Source of the DNA: Aspidiotus rigidus
Taxonomy: Eukaryota; Arthropoda; Insecta; Hemiptera; Diaspididae
NCBI GenBank assembly: GCA_035079385.1
Contig: JAVHKY010000004.1
Span: 21,131,001-21,195,000, forward strand
Reading direction: 5' to 3'
DNA length: 64,000 nucleotides
Shown here: one piece after another, positions 36,091 through 47,160 of the stretch
How positions within the stretch are numbered: position 1 is the first letter of the stretch
Layout: each line of letters starts with the position of its first letter
Position numbers and translations under genes: made by a program
The notes under the pieces: generated by a model
The model's database searches: none
What the model saw: only the letters and a program-made list of their open reading frames with translations
What the model was told of the DNA's origin: nothing

Positions 36091-36678
36091 CTACACGTTT
36101 GTCATCCGCAGCATACTGGACGACGGCCTTCTTTCGGCCGTCACTTGGGCGATTACATTATTGAAAGAGGGTTTGCGATCGCGCGACGGACACGTTAGGT
36201 AGTCACTGTCCGTAGTGCAGGATGGCCGTCGAAACGAGTGAGGTAAGTGCGGCGAGAGCGAGTCGCGATAGCCGTACCGGTCGCGCAGACTGATCATGCT
36301 GCACTCGCCCATGCACGAACGTCGACGATCGTGGCCGCCTGGAGGGAATAAGCTGCACGATCGCTTATCCTTCATAGCGCCGCCGGAATGTTGAGCGTAA
36401 GACAGCCTTCGATTGCCCATACCCATAGGCAATATAGAGCTGCTGGGTCGTGACGAGGAAGTATCGTGCTGGCCGATCGTATTCAGGTCCATCGCCGAGC
36501 GCGTTTTACGCGGACAGCAAACGTTCGTGGTCGACTGCGAATTCGAATTACCCGTAAATACGGAATTTTGACGCGACCGCAGGAGACTACGGTGCGCTGT
36601 CGGTGGCGTTTGAAACAGGCTGGGCGAAGGTTCGACGCAGTTCGCCGTCACGTTGTACTTTGATAGAGAAGTGCGATG
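36091..36678 (-). CDS. Terminal exon of a membrane-protein gene: 195-residue basic, Ser-rich tail
   Basis: The exon begins right after a strong acceptor (GCGCTTTCTGTTTCAG on minus, AG at 36,680-36,679) and runs 588 nt in phase 0 to TAG at 36,093-36,091. First residues are HRTSLSKYNVTANCVEPSPS. It is clearly more GC-rich than its surroundings and uninterrupted, unlike every transposon ORF nearby. It contains five basophilic-kinase-like sites: NRRLSY, DRRRSC, FRRPSC, DRKPSF and ERRPSS. The phase and strand fit the donor of the exon at 57,402-57,209, whose protein has a transmembrane segment, so this would be the cytoplasmic C-terminus. I do not know the gene name. An additional exon between the two is not excluded. 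Confidence 0.72.
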   Translation of the reverse strand, partial: HRTSLSKYNVTANCVEPSPSLFQTPPTAHRSLLRSRQNSVFTGNSNSQSTTNVCCPRKTRSAMDLNTIGQHDTSSSRPSSSILPMGMGNRRLSYAQHSGGAMKDKRSCSLFPPGGHDRRRSCMGECSMISLRDRYGYRDSLSPHLPHSFRRPSCTTDSDYLTCPSRDRKPSFNNVIAQVTAERRPSSSMLRMTNV

Positions 36679-37063
36679 CTGAAACAGAAAGCGCAAATAT
36701 TGAATCATTAAATACGGTTACTGTCGAACATAGATCATGTATGTGATGGCAAGTGTTCTTGAAAATGGATCACATTCACGTCTAAAGGAAATGAAAATAT
36801 GGGGTTGAGAATAAATTGACTTTGGAGATGAGAGAGTATGGAATTAAGCAGCAATAGGAAAAGCAATCAAGTTTTTGACCCAAGATGGCGAAACTCAATC
36901 TAAATTTAATTAAGGAAAAGATTTTTTCCATCTTTTGGTGGACTTATTTTTGGAGAAAGATCAATCTTCTGAAGATGGATACCTGGTTGGCTGATCGCGA
37001 TTCTTCAAGAAAAGAGATTAGAGCAGCAATATTATACAAGCTCACAGCCACAGAAATATTTCT

Positions 37064-37607
37064 ATGCCGCATGAAGACTTAGGGTTGAGCAGTGACTACG
37101 ATCAATGCTTCTATCAAGTGAACATAAATCACGAGATCGTTCTCTGGAACGTAGCGAACGACCGAGCAGACCTTTTACTCCTGCACACAAACACAAAAGC
37201 CCTTCTCGCAGCCAAACAACTTCTAAAGGATTATGCTGGCACCGTTTTACCTTCGGGGATGAGTCCACCAAGTGCGAAGGAGCCCCCTGTAAAATGGCCG
37301 ACTTATCAAAATTATCGGAAAACTAAATCTAGAGGTACTCGTACCGCCGTACGTCGTGTACTAGGAATCTTGAATTTCTGCAGAAGGTTTATGCCCAGAG
37401 TGTCAGAGTATCTTGCTCCGCTGAATGACGTATTGAAAGGTCATCCTTACCAGAAAGATCGATCACCTATCAACTGGTTGACGTCATTTCACACCGCTCG
37501 CGACGCACTGATCAATTTCACCCTCCAAAAATACCCCAAAAGCGATCTAACCACCGATGCTTCCCAGATACACTGCGCACTGTGGGATGAAACGCAAATT
37601 TAGCTGG
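37064..37607 (+). pseudogene. Gypsy-type LTR retrotransposon pol fragment 1 (RT end to RNase H start)
   Basis: Plus-strand frame with the RT-to-RNase H connection of Ty3/Gypsy pol: VRRVLGILNFCRRFMPRVSE, YLAPLNDVLKG, RSPINW, then DALINFTLQKYP and LTTDASQIHCALWDE with the first RNase H aspartate. It stops at 37,601. The upstream part (37,064-37,320) is divergent. Fragment 2 at 41,670 repeats the last ~150 bp and continues the polyprotein. Confidence 0.8.
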
Positions 37608-37650
37608 ACAAAAGTGAAAAAAAAAAAAAAATCTAGGAACAACTTTCATA

Positions 37651-37763
37651 GAATTGATCCGTTTCTCAAGTTTACGGTCGGACATATCGAAGAAAAGCTC
37701 CACTAGCGGTTCTTGCAAATTGCCCTCCAGTTTACTTTTTCGAGTATTGTGGAGCTTTTCTCC
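37651..37763 (-). mobile_element. PLE-end hairpin derivative with tail (113 bp), 13-bp target duplication
   Basis: It is flanked by identical AACAACTTTCATA (37,638-37,650; 37,764-37,776). The tail is on the left, reading on minus ATGTCCGACCGTAAACTTGA (ATG at 37,685). GAAAAGCTCCACTA is followed by the right arm GCGGTTCTTGCAAATTGCCC...GAGTATTGTGGAGCTTTTC. It is a deletion form of the element at 46,483-46,680, with most of the left arm gone. Confidence 0.88.
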
Positions 37764-37804
37764 AACAACTTTCATATTGATAGATATATGGTTTGTAGGT
37801 GAAA

Positions 37805-38040
37805 TTAGAGACCTAGTCTCTTCAAGTTGAGGATAACCCTAATTTTTCCATCCGATTTTTTATCTAAGAATACCGGGGATGTGAACTGGTCCTCCTCCGG
37901 GGTGCAGGGCGCTATGAAGCCTTGCTCGATCAAGGAAGGAAGCAGTTTCTTTAGTATATTGTGGTCCGTGCGGTTGAACACTGCTGGGACGGCATCGCTC
38001 TGAGTCGGGGAAGAGGAAAAAGGTATGTGAGCGGGTCATG
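37805..38040 (-). pseudogene. DIRS-like reverse transcriptase N-terminal fragment
   Basis: Minus strand: IPFSSSPTQSDAVPAVFN, LLPSLIEQGFIAPCTPEED, TSPVFLDKKSDGKIRVILNL then KRL and a stop at 37,805. The ordering (P/F-rich lead, LLxxGxI, E-[FS]-SP-[IV]-F, K-DG-x-R-x-ILNLK) is that of tyrosine-recombinase (DIRS-group) retroelement RTs. A frame-shifted WKRVTHDPLT just upstream (about 38,050) matches the usual W-x-x-[IL]-T-x-DP. The catalytic core is missing. Confidence 0.7.
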
Positions 38041-38278
38041 GGTTACTCTTTTCCAAGTAATATAAAAGTGCGAGAGTCTCCCTCCAGTACCTCCTGGATG
38101 TCCTCCTGGGTGGAGACCTGCGCCGATATTTCGGGGATGATCTCTTCGAAGGTCGATTGTGATGATATGGGTGCGATTGTGTGGATCGCTGACGGTAGTG
38201 TGGAATCTTGAAATTTCGTTGCGTCCCGCCCCTGGCTAGCGGTGTGCCCGCGGGTCGAGGTGGAAATGACATGTTTTT

Positions 38279-38695
38279 TCACTTTTTTCCGGATACGGCT
38301 ATCCCTTTTAGTTCTTCCGCAGTGGACTGTATCTGCTTGGGCTGCTTGGCATGTTTTACGTTTTCCGCTAGTTTGTCACCAAACAGGTAGACATCTGACT
38401 GTACCAGGTTCAGGGTATCTTTTAGTTCCATGCTAATGTTGCTTAGCACCAAATTTCTTCTGATCAAAGACTCGTCTTTGAACGCATCTACAAAAAGTTT
38501 TCCTGCATTGCTTAATAGTTGAATCAAGGGAACGTCCGGCTCATCGTCCTTGGCCAGAAGCATTGACAAAGCGTTGCCCAGGCAAGCAATGGCGGCCCCC
38601 GGACGGTCTTGTCTCTTCGATATGCGTTGGTCTCTGATGCGAGCCGACTCCGTGATAGCCCTTACTAATTCGGGGTTCATAAAAGGAGTCATCAA
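38279..38695 (-). pseudogene. Gag-like ORF of the same DIRS-like element
   Basis: An open frame of 138 residues (RDQRISKRQDRPGAAIACLG, LIQLLSNAGKLFVDAFKDES, LIRRNLVLSNI, DVYLFGDKLAENVKHAKQ) lying upstream of, and on the same strand as, the DIRS-like RT. The pattern G-x-A-x-x-x-LL...LSDAG/NAGKL...DES..RR.L...LFG-KL-E-VK is what I expect of the small gag-like ORF of such elements. It is long and uninterrupted, suggesting a younger fragment. Confidence 0.55.
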
Positions 38696-39189
38696 GAAGT
38701 CAAAGTTCTTTTTCAGCCACCTAAGTCTATTCTATCCTCTGTGATATTTAAAAATATATTTTTTTTTATAAAAATTCTACAGCTCGTAATTTTCATGAAT
38801 CCTCTCGTGCAAAATCGTGCTTTGGAAGGAAAATGAATCATCTCAAGGGCCATTCATGATAATTCTTCCAAACAAATAAGAAAAAACAAAAAAAAATCCC
38901 ATATGAAATGCAAATTTTCCAATTAAAATTTTTTTTCAAGTATGTTGTTACAGAGGGCCGGGCCCAAGCTGGAAAAAATATATTTATGAAATATTGGACG
39001 GTCACCTAAAACATATATTTTTTCAGAATTTTTGAAAGGGTGGAAGACCACCAAAAATTATGGTTTGTAAACGGTTGCCGAATCTTGCCGATAACGTCGC
39101 GTCGTCTTCGGATTTGGCTTTGCACTCCGCGATTTTTTACTATCTCCAGAGTGTCACCATGACTGGAGGATTTATTTAATATTTTTTAC

Positions 39190-41625
39190 GAACTTGGCAG
39201 ACGTTTTTATACAAGAATTAACCTTATCGATGAACAAAATACTACTCTTCAGTATTCTCCACGTTACAAAAGTATATTTTCACGATTCTAGATCGTTCCA
39301 GCGACTGAAGAATTTTTTGAATAATTTTTTTGATCTTGTCGGACGAGTTTACATAAGAATTTACCTAATCCATGAATAAAATACCAAAATTCAGGATTTT
39401 CCAGGTTGAAAAAATGGATTTTCTCGATCTTTTTGTGTTTCGGCTGGAGAATTTTTTGAATAACTGTTTCAAACTCAGCGGACGTCTTTACATAAAAATT
39501 GACCTAATCTATGAACAAAATAATCTTGATTCTTTACAATTTCCAGAACATTCCAGCGACTGGAAAATTTTTCTTCAATTTCTTTTAACTCGGCGGACGA
39601 TTTCATGTAAGAATCGACCTAATCGATGAACGAAATACGAAAAACCACGGTTCTCCAGGGTGAAAAAGTGGATTTTCTTTAAGTTTTATTATTTCCAGAA
39701 CGTTCCAGCGAATTGAGAATTTTTGGAATAATTTTTTTGATCTCGTCGGAAGAGTTTACGTAAGAATTTACCTGATCCATGAACAAAATACCAAAATTCA
39801 GGATTTTCCAAGGTGAAAAAATGGATTTTCTCGATCTTTTCGTGTTTCTAGACCGTTCCAGCGACTGGAGAACTTTTTGAATAACTTTTCCAAACTCAGC
39901 GGACGTCTTTACATAAGAATTGACCTAATCTATGAACAAAATAATAAAATTTAAGATTCTCCAGGTTGAAAAAGTGGATTTTTTCAATTTTTTATCATTT
40001 CTAGACCGATCCAGCGACTGGAGAATTTTATGACCATTTTTTTCGAACGCAATGATTATGTTTACTTGAAAATTGACCAAATTGATGAACGAAATACAAA
40101 AAATTACGGTTCTCCATGTTGAAAAAGTGGATTTTCTTGATTCTTCACTATTTCCAGAACGTTCCAGCGACTGGAGAGTTTTTTTACTATTTTTTTTTCG
40201 AATTCAACGGACGTGTTTACTTAAGAATCGACCAAATTGATGAACGAAATACAAAAAATCACGGTTCTCCAGGCTGAAAAAGTGGATTTTCTTGATTCTT
40301 TACAATTTCCAGAACATTCCAGCGACTGGAAAATTTTTCTTCAATTTTTTTCAACTCGGCGGACGATTTCATGTAAGAATCGACCTAATCAATGAACGAA
40401 ATACGAAAAACCACGGTTCTCCAGGCTGAAAAAGTGAATTTTCTTGAAGTTTTACCATTTCGAGAACGTTCCAGCGACTGGAGAATTTTATGACTATTTT
40501 TTCCGAACGCAACGATCTTGTATACTTGAAAATTGACCAAATTGATGCACGAAATACAAAAAATCACGGTTCTCCAGGCTGAAAAAGTGGATTTCCTGGA
40601 TTCTTCACCATTTCCAGAACATTCCAGCGACTGGAAAATTTTTTGTCAATTTCTTTCAACTCGGCGGACGATTTCATGTAAGAATCGACCTAATCGATGA
40701 ACGAAATACGAAAAACCACGGTTCTCCAGGCTGAAAAAGTGAATTTTCTTGAAGTTTTACCATTTCCAGAACGTTCCAGCGACTGGAGAATTTTTTGAAT
40801 AATTTTTTTGGTCTCGTCGGAAGAGTTTACATAAGAATTTACCTGATCCATGAACAAAATACCAGAATTCAGGATTCTCCAAGGTGAAAAAATGGATTTT
40901 CTGGATCTTTTTGTGTTCCTGGACCGTTCCAGTGGCTGGAGAATTTTTTGACTAACTTTTCCAAACTCAGCGGACGTCTTTACATAAGAATTGACCTAAT
41001 CTATGAACAAAATAACAAAATTTAAGGTTCTCCAGGTTGAAAAAGTGGATTGTTTCAATTTTTTATCATTTCTAGACCGATCCAGCGACTGGAGAATTTT
41101 ATGACTATTTTTTTCGAACGCAATGATTATGTTTACTTGCAAATTGACCAAATTGATAAACGAAATACAAAAAATCACGGTTCTCCATGTTGAAAAAGTG
41201 GATTTTCTTGATTCTTCACTATTTCCAGAACGTTCCAGCGACTGGAGAGTTTTTTTACTATTTTTTTTTTCGAATTCAACGGACGTGTTTACTTAAGAAT
41301 CGACCAAATTGATGAACGAAATACAAAAAATCACGGTTCTCCAGGCTGAAAAAGTGGATTTTCTTGATTCTTTACAATTTCCAGAACATTCCAGCGACTG
41401 GAAAATTTTTCTTCAATTTTTTTCAACTCGGCGGACGATTTCATGTAAGAATCGACCTAATCGATGAACGAAATACGAAAAACCACGGTCTCCAGGCTGA
41501 AGAAGTGGATTTTCTCCCATGTTTTACCATTTCCAGAATGTTCCAGCGACTGGAGAATTTTTTAACTACTTTTTTTTCGAACTCGGCGGACGATTCGACC
41601 TACTTGTTAAACGAAATACTGAAAA
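39190..41625 (+). repeat. Satellite array, ~153-bp monomer, ~16 copies, higher-order arranged
   Basis: TTCCAGCGACTGGA-type starts fall near 39,296, 39,551, 39,698, 39,853, 40,010, 40,159, 40,318, 40,469, 40,621, 40,777, 40,929, 41,082, 41,233, 41,391 and 41,541, with a fused copy near 39,437. Monomers form subtypes distinguishable by sequence: X (GATCTCGTCGGAAGAG), Y (CAAACTCAGCGGACGTC), V (CGAACGCAATGATTATG), W (GAATTCAACGGACGTG) and Z (AACTCGGCGGACGATTTC). The order is X-Y-Z, X-Y-V-W-Z, V'-Z, X-Y-V-W-Z, end. It is flanked by Gypsy pol on both sides. Confidence 0.92.
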
Positions 41626-41669
41626 TAGATTTTTGTCCAGCTAGATTTGCGTTTCATCCCGCAGTGGAA

Positions 41670-43185
41670 TGTCTGAGTACTTCGCTCCGTTTGAAAGATC
41701 ATCCTTACAAGAAAGATCGATCACCTATCAACTGGACTCCGGGGTTGCTGATATCATTTCACACCGCTCGCGACGCACTGGTCAATTTCACTTCCCAAAA
41801 ATACCCCAGAAGCGACGCAAATATGTGTCTAATCACCGTTGATACAATGTAGTACAGGAGCAGTTCTCGAACAGGAACGCGAGGATGGGAAAGAACCGTT
41901 GGGATTTTATTCCGCCAAGCTGACGGACGTACAACAAAAAATTGGTCAACCTATGATAAGAAGCTCTTTGCGATCTATTCCGCCATTACATGATCACGGG
42001 TAAGGATACCGTTGTATACGTGTACTTCCTGACCATAAGTTTTATTATATAATATGTTCGCAGCAAAAATCCACATAATAAAGAGGCGTGCCCGTCAAAT
42101 AGAATACATCGCCCAATCGCCCAACATACGACGGATATACGCCATATAAGCGGTTCATCAAATATCACAGTTGATAATATTATCAAGCAGGCCGAAATCG
42201 AAGCGCGATAGCATCTACCGTTAATGAAAGTAAACGGATGAAGAGTGCTGCCGCCTCAAGTCGTAACCACGAAATAGGTAAGGTACCTCTCAACGATAAC
42301 GTAACCTTACTCTGCAGTGTATTCTCAGACAGGGAGCGACCCATTGTGCCAAAAAAGCTTAGATTCATTGTTTGTCTCACAATGAAACTCGAGCCAACAT
42401 TAGACGCCTCGAAAATTCCTATTTTTGACCAAAAATGACGGTCGTGCGTACCCAGAATGCCAAAGAGCTAAATTGGAGTGTCACACAAAGTCAGCCCTCG
42501 GAGAATTTCCACCGTTGGACAAATTTGAGCATCTCCTCATCGACTTAGTAGGTCCCCTTAATTTATCTAACAGATATCACTTTGTGTGCACTTTTACATA
42601 TCGAGGAAGCAGATGGACTTCCCCACATTGAAGCCGAGGTTGTGGCGCAGGCAGTTTTTCACACCATACGGTGTTCTATTGGATTGACCACCGACCGTGG
42701 ATCGCAATTCACATCAGAAGTGTTCAAAAGCCTGCTCGAACTACTCCCGGCAGCCAGTCAACTGGCACTATCGAGCGCTGACAGCTCTGAAATTGCACAG
42801 CAAGAATTGGCACGACCATCTGTCTGTCGTATTAATGGGATTACGTTCACCACCTCGGGACGAGAATTGGGGTCTCCGCAGCGGAAATGACATTCGGAAA
42901 AAAATAAGATTATCGGGAGAATTCCTACAGCCAGGTAATATGTTAACCGCCCCATTACCGTTCACTCATAAAGACGAAATCAATATTTTCGTCATCGAAG
43001 AACTGTCAACAACGAAAAGAGTATTCGTACTTGTACACAAGGTAAAAGAGCCACTGGAAAGTCCGTACACGGGCACGTACAAAGTCCTAAAATGACAAAA
43101 AAGGGCTTTGATCTCCGCCTGGAAAATCGGGGTGATTGGATATCCATTGCTCGGTTGAACATCGACGAGAATAACATGGCCTAGT
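41670..43185 (+). pseudogene. Gypsy-type pol fragment 2 (RNase H to integrase)
   Basis: It restarts within the RNase H region already seen in fragment 1 (DRSPINW, SFHTARDALVNFTSQKYP at 41,715-41,810) and continues through many shifts. RQIEYIAQ (42,094-42,117) is followed by the integrase zinc-binding end (PECQRAKLECHTKSALGEFP, 42,447-42,510), LLIDLVGPLNLSN with the first catalytic Asp, and LTTDRGSQFTSEVF (about 42,680-42,725) with the second. Then come NWHDHLSVVLMGLRSPP and LSGEFLQPGN. Stops and shifts throughout make it non-functional. No LTR is seen. Confidence 0.8.
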
Positions 43186-43189
43186 CGGA

Positions 43190-44489
43190 CTCGCCTACGC
43201 AAATTGCTAAGGCAGAGTTCTCGAAATTTCATCCCCTTCGCCTAATATTCATTCATCTTCTTGCTCGCGGTCCTTGCAAAAAGGGACAGACTACCACACG
43301 ACGCGCTTCGGCAGATCCGTATAACCGCCATGAAGATTTCGCTGAACTAACCTTTTAATTCATTATTTTGTTTCTTCAACTCATGATTGTGAGCTTCACG
43401 CAATTTTCGAACTTCTATGAACCTGCGCACGAGACAAAGACACTCCTTTCCTTTTTTTGACGTTACTATCCAAAATGATACTTACTCTACTGAGTTACCT
43501 GAGCGAGAGTAACAGTATAGCCAGATTCAGCTCACGAGGATCAAAAAAAATATATCTTTCATCGTGAACAAAGATTCCCAATATTAGATCACGTCATCGG
43601 ATATTTCCAGGGCGGATATCCGAGATTAGTCTCAGAAAAAAACACACAATCCTATTACGGAGATCTGCTTACGATTTCACCCAACGTTCTCAGCAAAGCC
43701 TCATCTCGTAATTTGACACCTGTCGCGAGTAATTCCAAGAGCAAACGTAGACACACACTAAAATTATTTACTCCACAATTACGAATTAAGGATTTACCGA
43801 GCAAATACGATCCCTGCTCATTCGAGATAACCTATTTTAAATGACGACAACGACGATGGCGGCGAGAAGGCGTCGTGTTTAAATTTTAATTAACCACTTT
43901 AATCTCGACGCGACAGTACCTAATTATAAGTTCACGAGGGATATGAAATTCACGAAATTCAATTAATTTTGAATAATGAAAGGCTATAAGTATTGCAGCC
44001 CACTGTAATAATTTAGATGTCGTTAACACTATAATGTACTAAACAATACAAAAGCGTCTTTAAAACCGAACAACGGATTTCTCGAAGAAAAAAAAAAACG
44101 ATGCTCGTGGGCTATTTTATAGTTTTCAAAAAGAAAACTTTGACACTTTCCAAAATTTATTAACTGAAGAAGGAACAAATATTACCGAATCGATTCGAAG
44201 ACCAATTAAGAACATTAATCCTTCGTCAAACGTGGGCGATATTCTTTCAAATATTGAGAATTTTTCAAACAAACCTTTCACTCCCCGGAAATTAGAATCA
44301 GGATTAGTGCCAACACTTAATCCTTTAACGTCGGTGTGTTTCTGTTGTCTTGCATGTACACTAACTCAACTTAAAAGAGATGTGTACATTCCTTCCTAAT
44401 TTCTTCTACCATAGTTCCAGATACGAGGAAGTCCCCAGATCAGAAAGGCATATGAATGCGGTTGCTGGGGCTGTAGGCTAGCTGTTACC
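43190..44489. other. No recognisable gene or LTR
   Basis: AT-rich, unassigned. I looked here for the 3' LTR of the Gypsy element and found no matching copy elsewhere in the window. Confidence 0.4.
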
Positions 44490-44665
44490 GATCAATGGAT
44501 ATCCAATCATCCCGATTGTCCAGGCGGAGCACAAAGCCTTTTTTTGTCATTTTAGGACTATGTACATTCCAGTGGCTCTTTCACTTTGTCGACACGTACG
44601 AACACTCTTTTGGCTGTCAACAAATCTTCGAGGACGAAAATATTGATTTAATCTTCATGATTTGC
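44490..44665 (-). pseudogene. Small inverted fragment of the same Gypsy integrase end
   Basis: GATCAATGGATATCCAATCA, GTCCAGGCGGAGCACAAAGCC and TTTTTGTCATTTTAGGAC are the reverse complement of the region at about 42,985-43,160, so a second, oppositely oriented piece of this element lies 1.3 kb away. Confidence 0.7.
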
Positions 44666-45262
44666 AGCTGTACAGTTGGTCTGAAAGTGTTGTAGAAAAA
44701 TAGCCACATTTCAAGAAATTCGTGAAGTCGACCACAACACTGTAAGTATCTCAAAGTTATCAACTCCTGAGGAATTTTCCTTGAGTGAGAGCAGAGATTA
44801 CCCGTTATGTGCGATTTTGGTTTTGTTTCCATAATACACGACGAAGACTTCCTGAGCTAATGATGGGAGATGATGATTTTGAAGAAGTTGGCCGGCCTAT
44901 ATAATGCTGTAACCACAAAGAGCTGATAAGATTAGCGGCTACTGCACCTTCTCCAGTTCAATAATCTGTCTTTTGAGAGTCTTGAAAGACGTCTTTCTTC
45001 AATTTTTCTTAACGTCACGCCTTGATTTTTGTGACTCCCAAACCACAAATCATCTCCTGATGACGTCACACGCTTCTGCTTGTACTTCTTGTCGTCCAAC
45101 TATGTTATACCGAAACCAGGATGTGGTTGTAGCGCGCCAATATACCCGGTCCGAATGTTGATTGAATATCGACATCGGTGCACAATACTGTAACGCTTTT
45201 TCGTATGCGCAGTGCCGCCCGTCCTTCCAGGTGAAGTGGGTGCGGATTGCGTATGCACTAGT

Positions 45263-45419
45263 TAGGGTGGACACTTTTTCTCAAGATGAAATTCCCTGAC
45301 TTTTCTAGACTTCTCCAACCACTGAAAAGCAAAAGGTAAAAAAAAATTAGCTCGAACTTTTTTTGGCGTACCTTAAAAATTCCTGACTTTTCCCGGTTTT
45401 CCAGAAGCTGGTCACCCTA
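45263..45419. mobile_element. hAT-type MITE remnant
   Basis: Termini TAGGGTGGACAC / CTGGTCACCCTA are imperfectly inverted, with the CCTGACTTTTC...CAG segment repeated near both ends. No matching 8-bp duplication was found. Confidence 0.5.
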
Positions 45420-47160
45420 TCAATTCTGTTTCCTCCAAGACCGAGGTCGATCCTTTGGGAAATGTTGGAAGAATCTCATCGGTAAATGGCAACCGCCAAG
45501 CTGCAGTGGCCCCAGGCACGCAAATTCTTAGATACAGTGAATTGCTGTTGGAATCTCTTCTCCATCTTCTTTGTTCAAGTTCAATTAATTTTCCCCTTCT
45601 TCTGCACATCTGTATGCGGATGCACACAGGTGTCGAGTGGGCCATAGCGTGGTTCTGCATTTGATTATTTCATTCCAGGTCCATCTTCTTCTTCATGACT
45701 GCGTGGCTGCAAATGCAGACACCTGATTCTATGCTTCTTCAGAACCTAGCATAATGGCTATCAGACGATTCGGAGTAAGCGCTTTATCGATTCCAATCGC
45801 TTGAAGAGACTGACTAAGCTTGCCCCGCTAACGCCTCCATGCCTTACACTCAAATAAGGTGTGCTGTGGTCCATCCTTTCGCTCTTGGCTGCAGTGCAAA
45901 CCCGTTGCCAACTCAACTTTTCTCAACGTCTCACGAGGGTACTTCTTGAAGTGAGCATGGCCGCTCAACACCTGCGTCAGGTGGGAGTTCAGCCAGCTGA
46001 CTACAATCTCGGTTCATCCACTCACGAAGGTCGCGTATCAACATTTATTACCCAGCTCACACTGCACTGAGCTACCCAGCCTACTGCTTGACCCGCGAAT
46101 TGATCGGTCGTTGTCCTCTTTCTTGCTTTGAACATCACCGCTTTCTCCTCAGAAAGGAGCCCGATTGGTACTGTGGTGAACGTGCTAATACGCAAAGAGC
46201 CTACGTTGGGACAGCTCCGTAGGCACCAACACACCTCAGTGCAGCTCTTCTTCAGATCTTCACCATCTCTCTCCTTCTATAGATTAACTTCATGGAGTCG
46301 GCCCTTGATTGACAAGGCGGTGTTCATCATGATACTTCCTCTTGCTTCCCTCGGCCCTCCTAGGTTTTTCATCAGGCGGTTTAGGTCTGTTACGACCCAG
46401 TCCGCCTTTTCCGCTGTCATGAGGTACTGGAGCCTGAAGCTTAGCTTCCAGTCAAACCAGATACCTAAGTACTTCATATCTTAGAATTGATCCGGTTCTC
46501 AAGTTTACGGTCGGACAGATCGAAGAAAAGCTGCACAATACTCGAAAAAGTAAACTGGAGAGCAATTTGCAAGAACCGCAGAAAAATATACAGGAAGCCT
46601 CGGCTTCCTGTATATTTTTCTGCGGTTCTTGCAAATTGCCCTCCAGTTTACTTTTTCGAGTATTGTGGAGCTTTTCTTCGACTTCATATCTTCTTAGTCT
46701 CAATTCCCATACCTTGCAAGCGGAGGGTGGGAGGACTGAGTTTCGATGGGATATGTTCACCTTGCTCTCCACCGCTAGTTTTTTCGGGTAGTGCATACCA
46801 TCAATTATCAGCATAGCAGATAAGATAAACACTCATTAGCAGCTTTACCTTGAAAATCCCGTTAAATGCAACTTACCACAAGAGTGGCGCAAGAACCGAA
46901 CCCTTACCGCACCCCATAAGTGACTGAGCGCTTTACTGCACCAGCAGTCTCGACAACTAAGATAGCTGCTGATCACCCTGAACAGGTATACGGGCACTTC
47001 TGCATCCATGAGGGCTTCCATCATCATCTCCCATGGAATCGAGATAAACTCATTTCTTATGTCGAGACAGACGGCTGCGCAAAACTGACACGTTGTTATT
47101 GCCGATTCGGCTATCTCCTTCAGCCTGGTTCCAGCATCTCATGAGCGGCGTCCAGTTAGA
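45410..47160 (-). pseudogene. R1-type LINE, RT to C-terminus, decayed
   Basis: Minus strand, in order: CAAVCLDIRNAF-like palm and WEMMMEALMDAEVPVYLFRV (47,040-46,975), GSVLAPLLW, a catalytic CYADN in place of YADD (about 46,800), MKYLGIWFDWKLSFRLQYLM and AEKADWV...LGGPREARGS (46,477-46,320), then VSWLNSHLTQVLSGHAHFKK and ECKAWRR (about 46,000-45,820). These are R1-clade hallmarks (YLG.WFD, NLGGPR, LTQ.LSGHG.F). It is interrupted by a hairpin at 46,483-46,680 and by many stops. Confidence 0.8.
46483..46680 (-). mobile_element. PLE-end hairpin with tail (198 bp), 12-bp target duplication
   Basis: It is flanked by identical ACTTCATATCTT (46,471-46,482; 46,681-46,692). The left tail, read on minus, is TCCGACCGTAAACTTGAGAA, matching the family tail with CTG at the usual ATG position. 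Arms of about 75-80 bp run GAAAAGCTGCACAATACTCG...CAAGAACCGCAGAAAAATA and fold around AGGAAGCCTCGGCTTCCT. It is inserted in the R1 RT. Confidence 0.92.

Noticed and set aside
37105..37326. Plus-strand Arg/Ser-rich frame overlapping the Gypsy fragment
   Set aside because: It overlaps the pol frame in another phase; it is not an independent gene.
42758..43232. Minus-strand frames over the integrase region
   Set aside because: Antisense by-products of the Gypsy integrase remnant.
43190..44489. LTR of the Gypsy element
   Set aside because: No direct repeat pair with TG...CA ends could be found on either side of the pol fragments.
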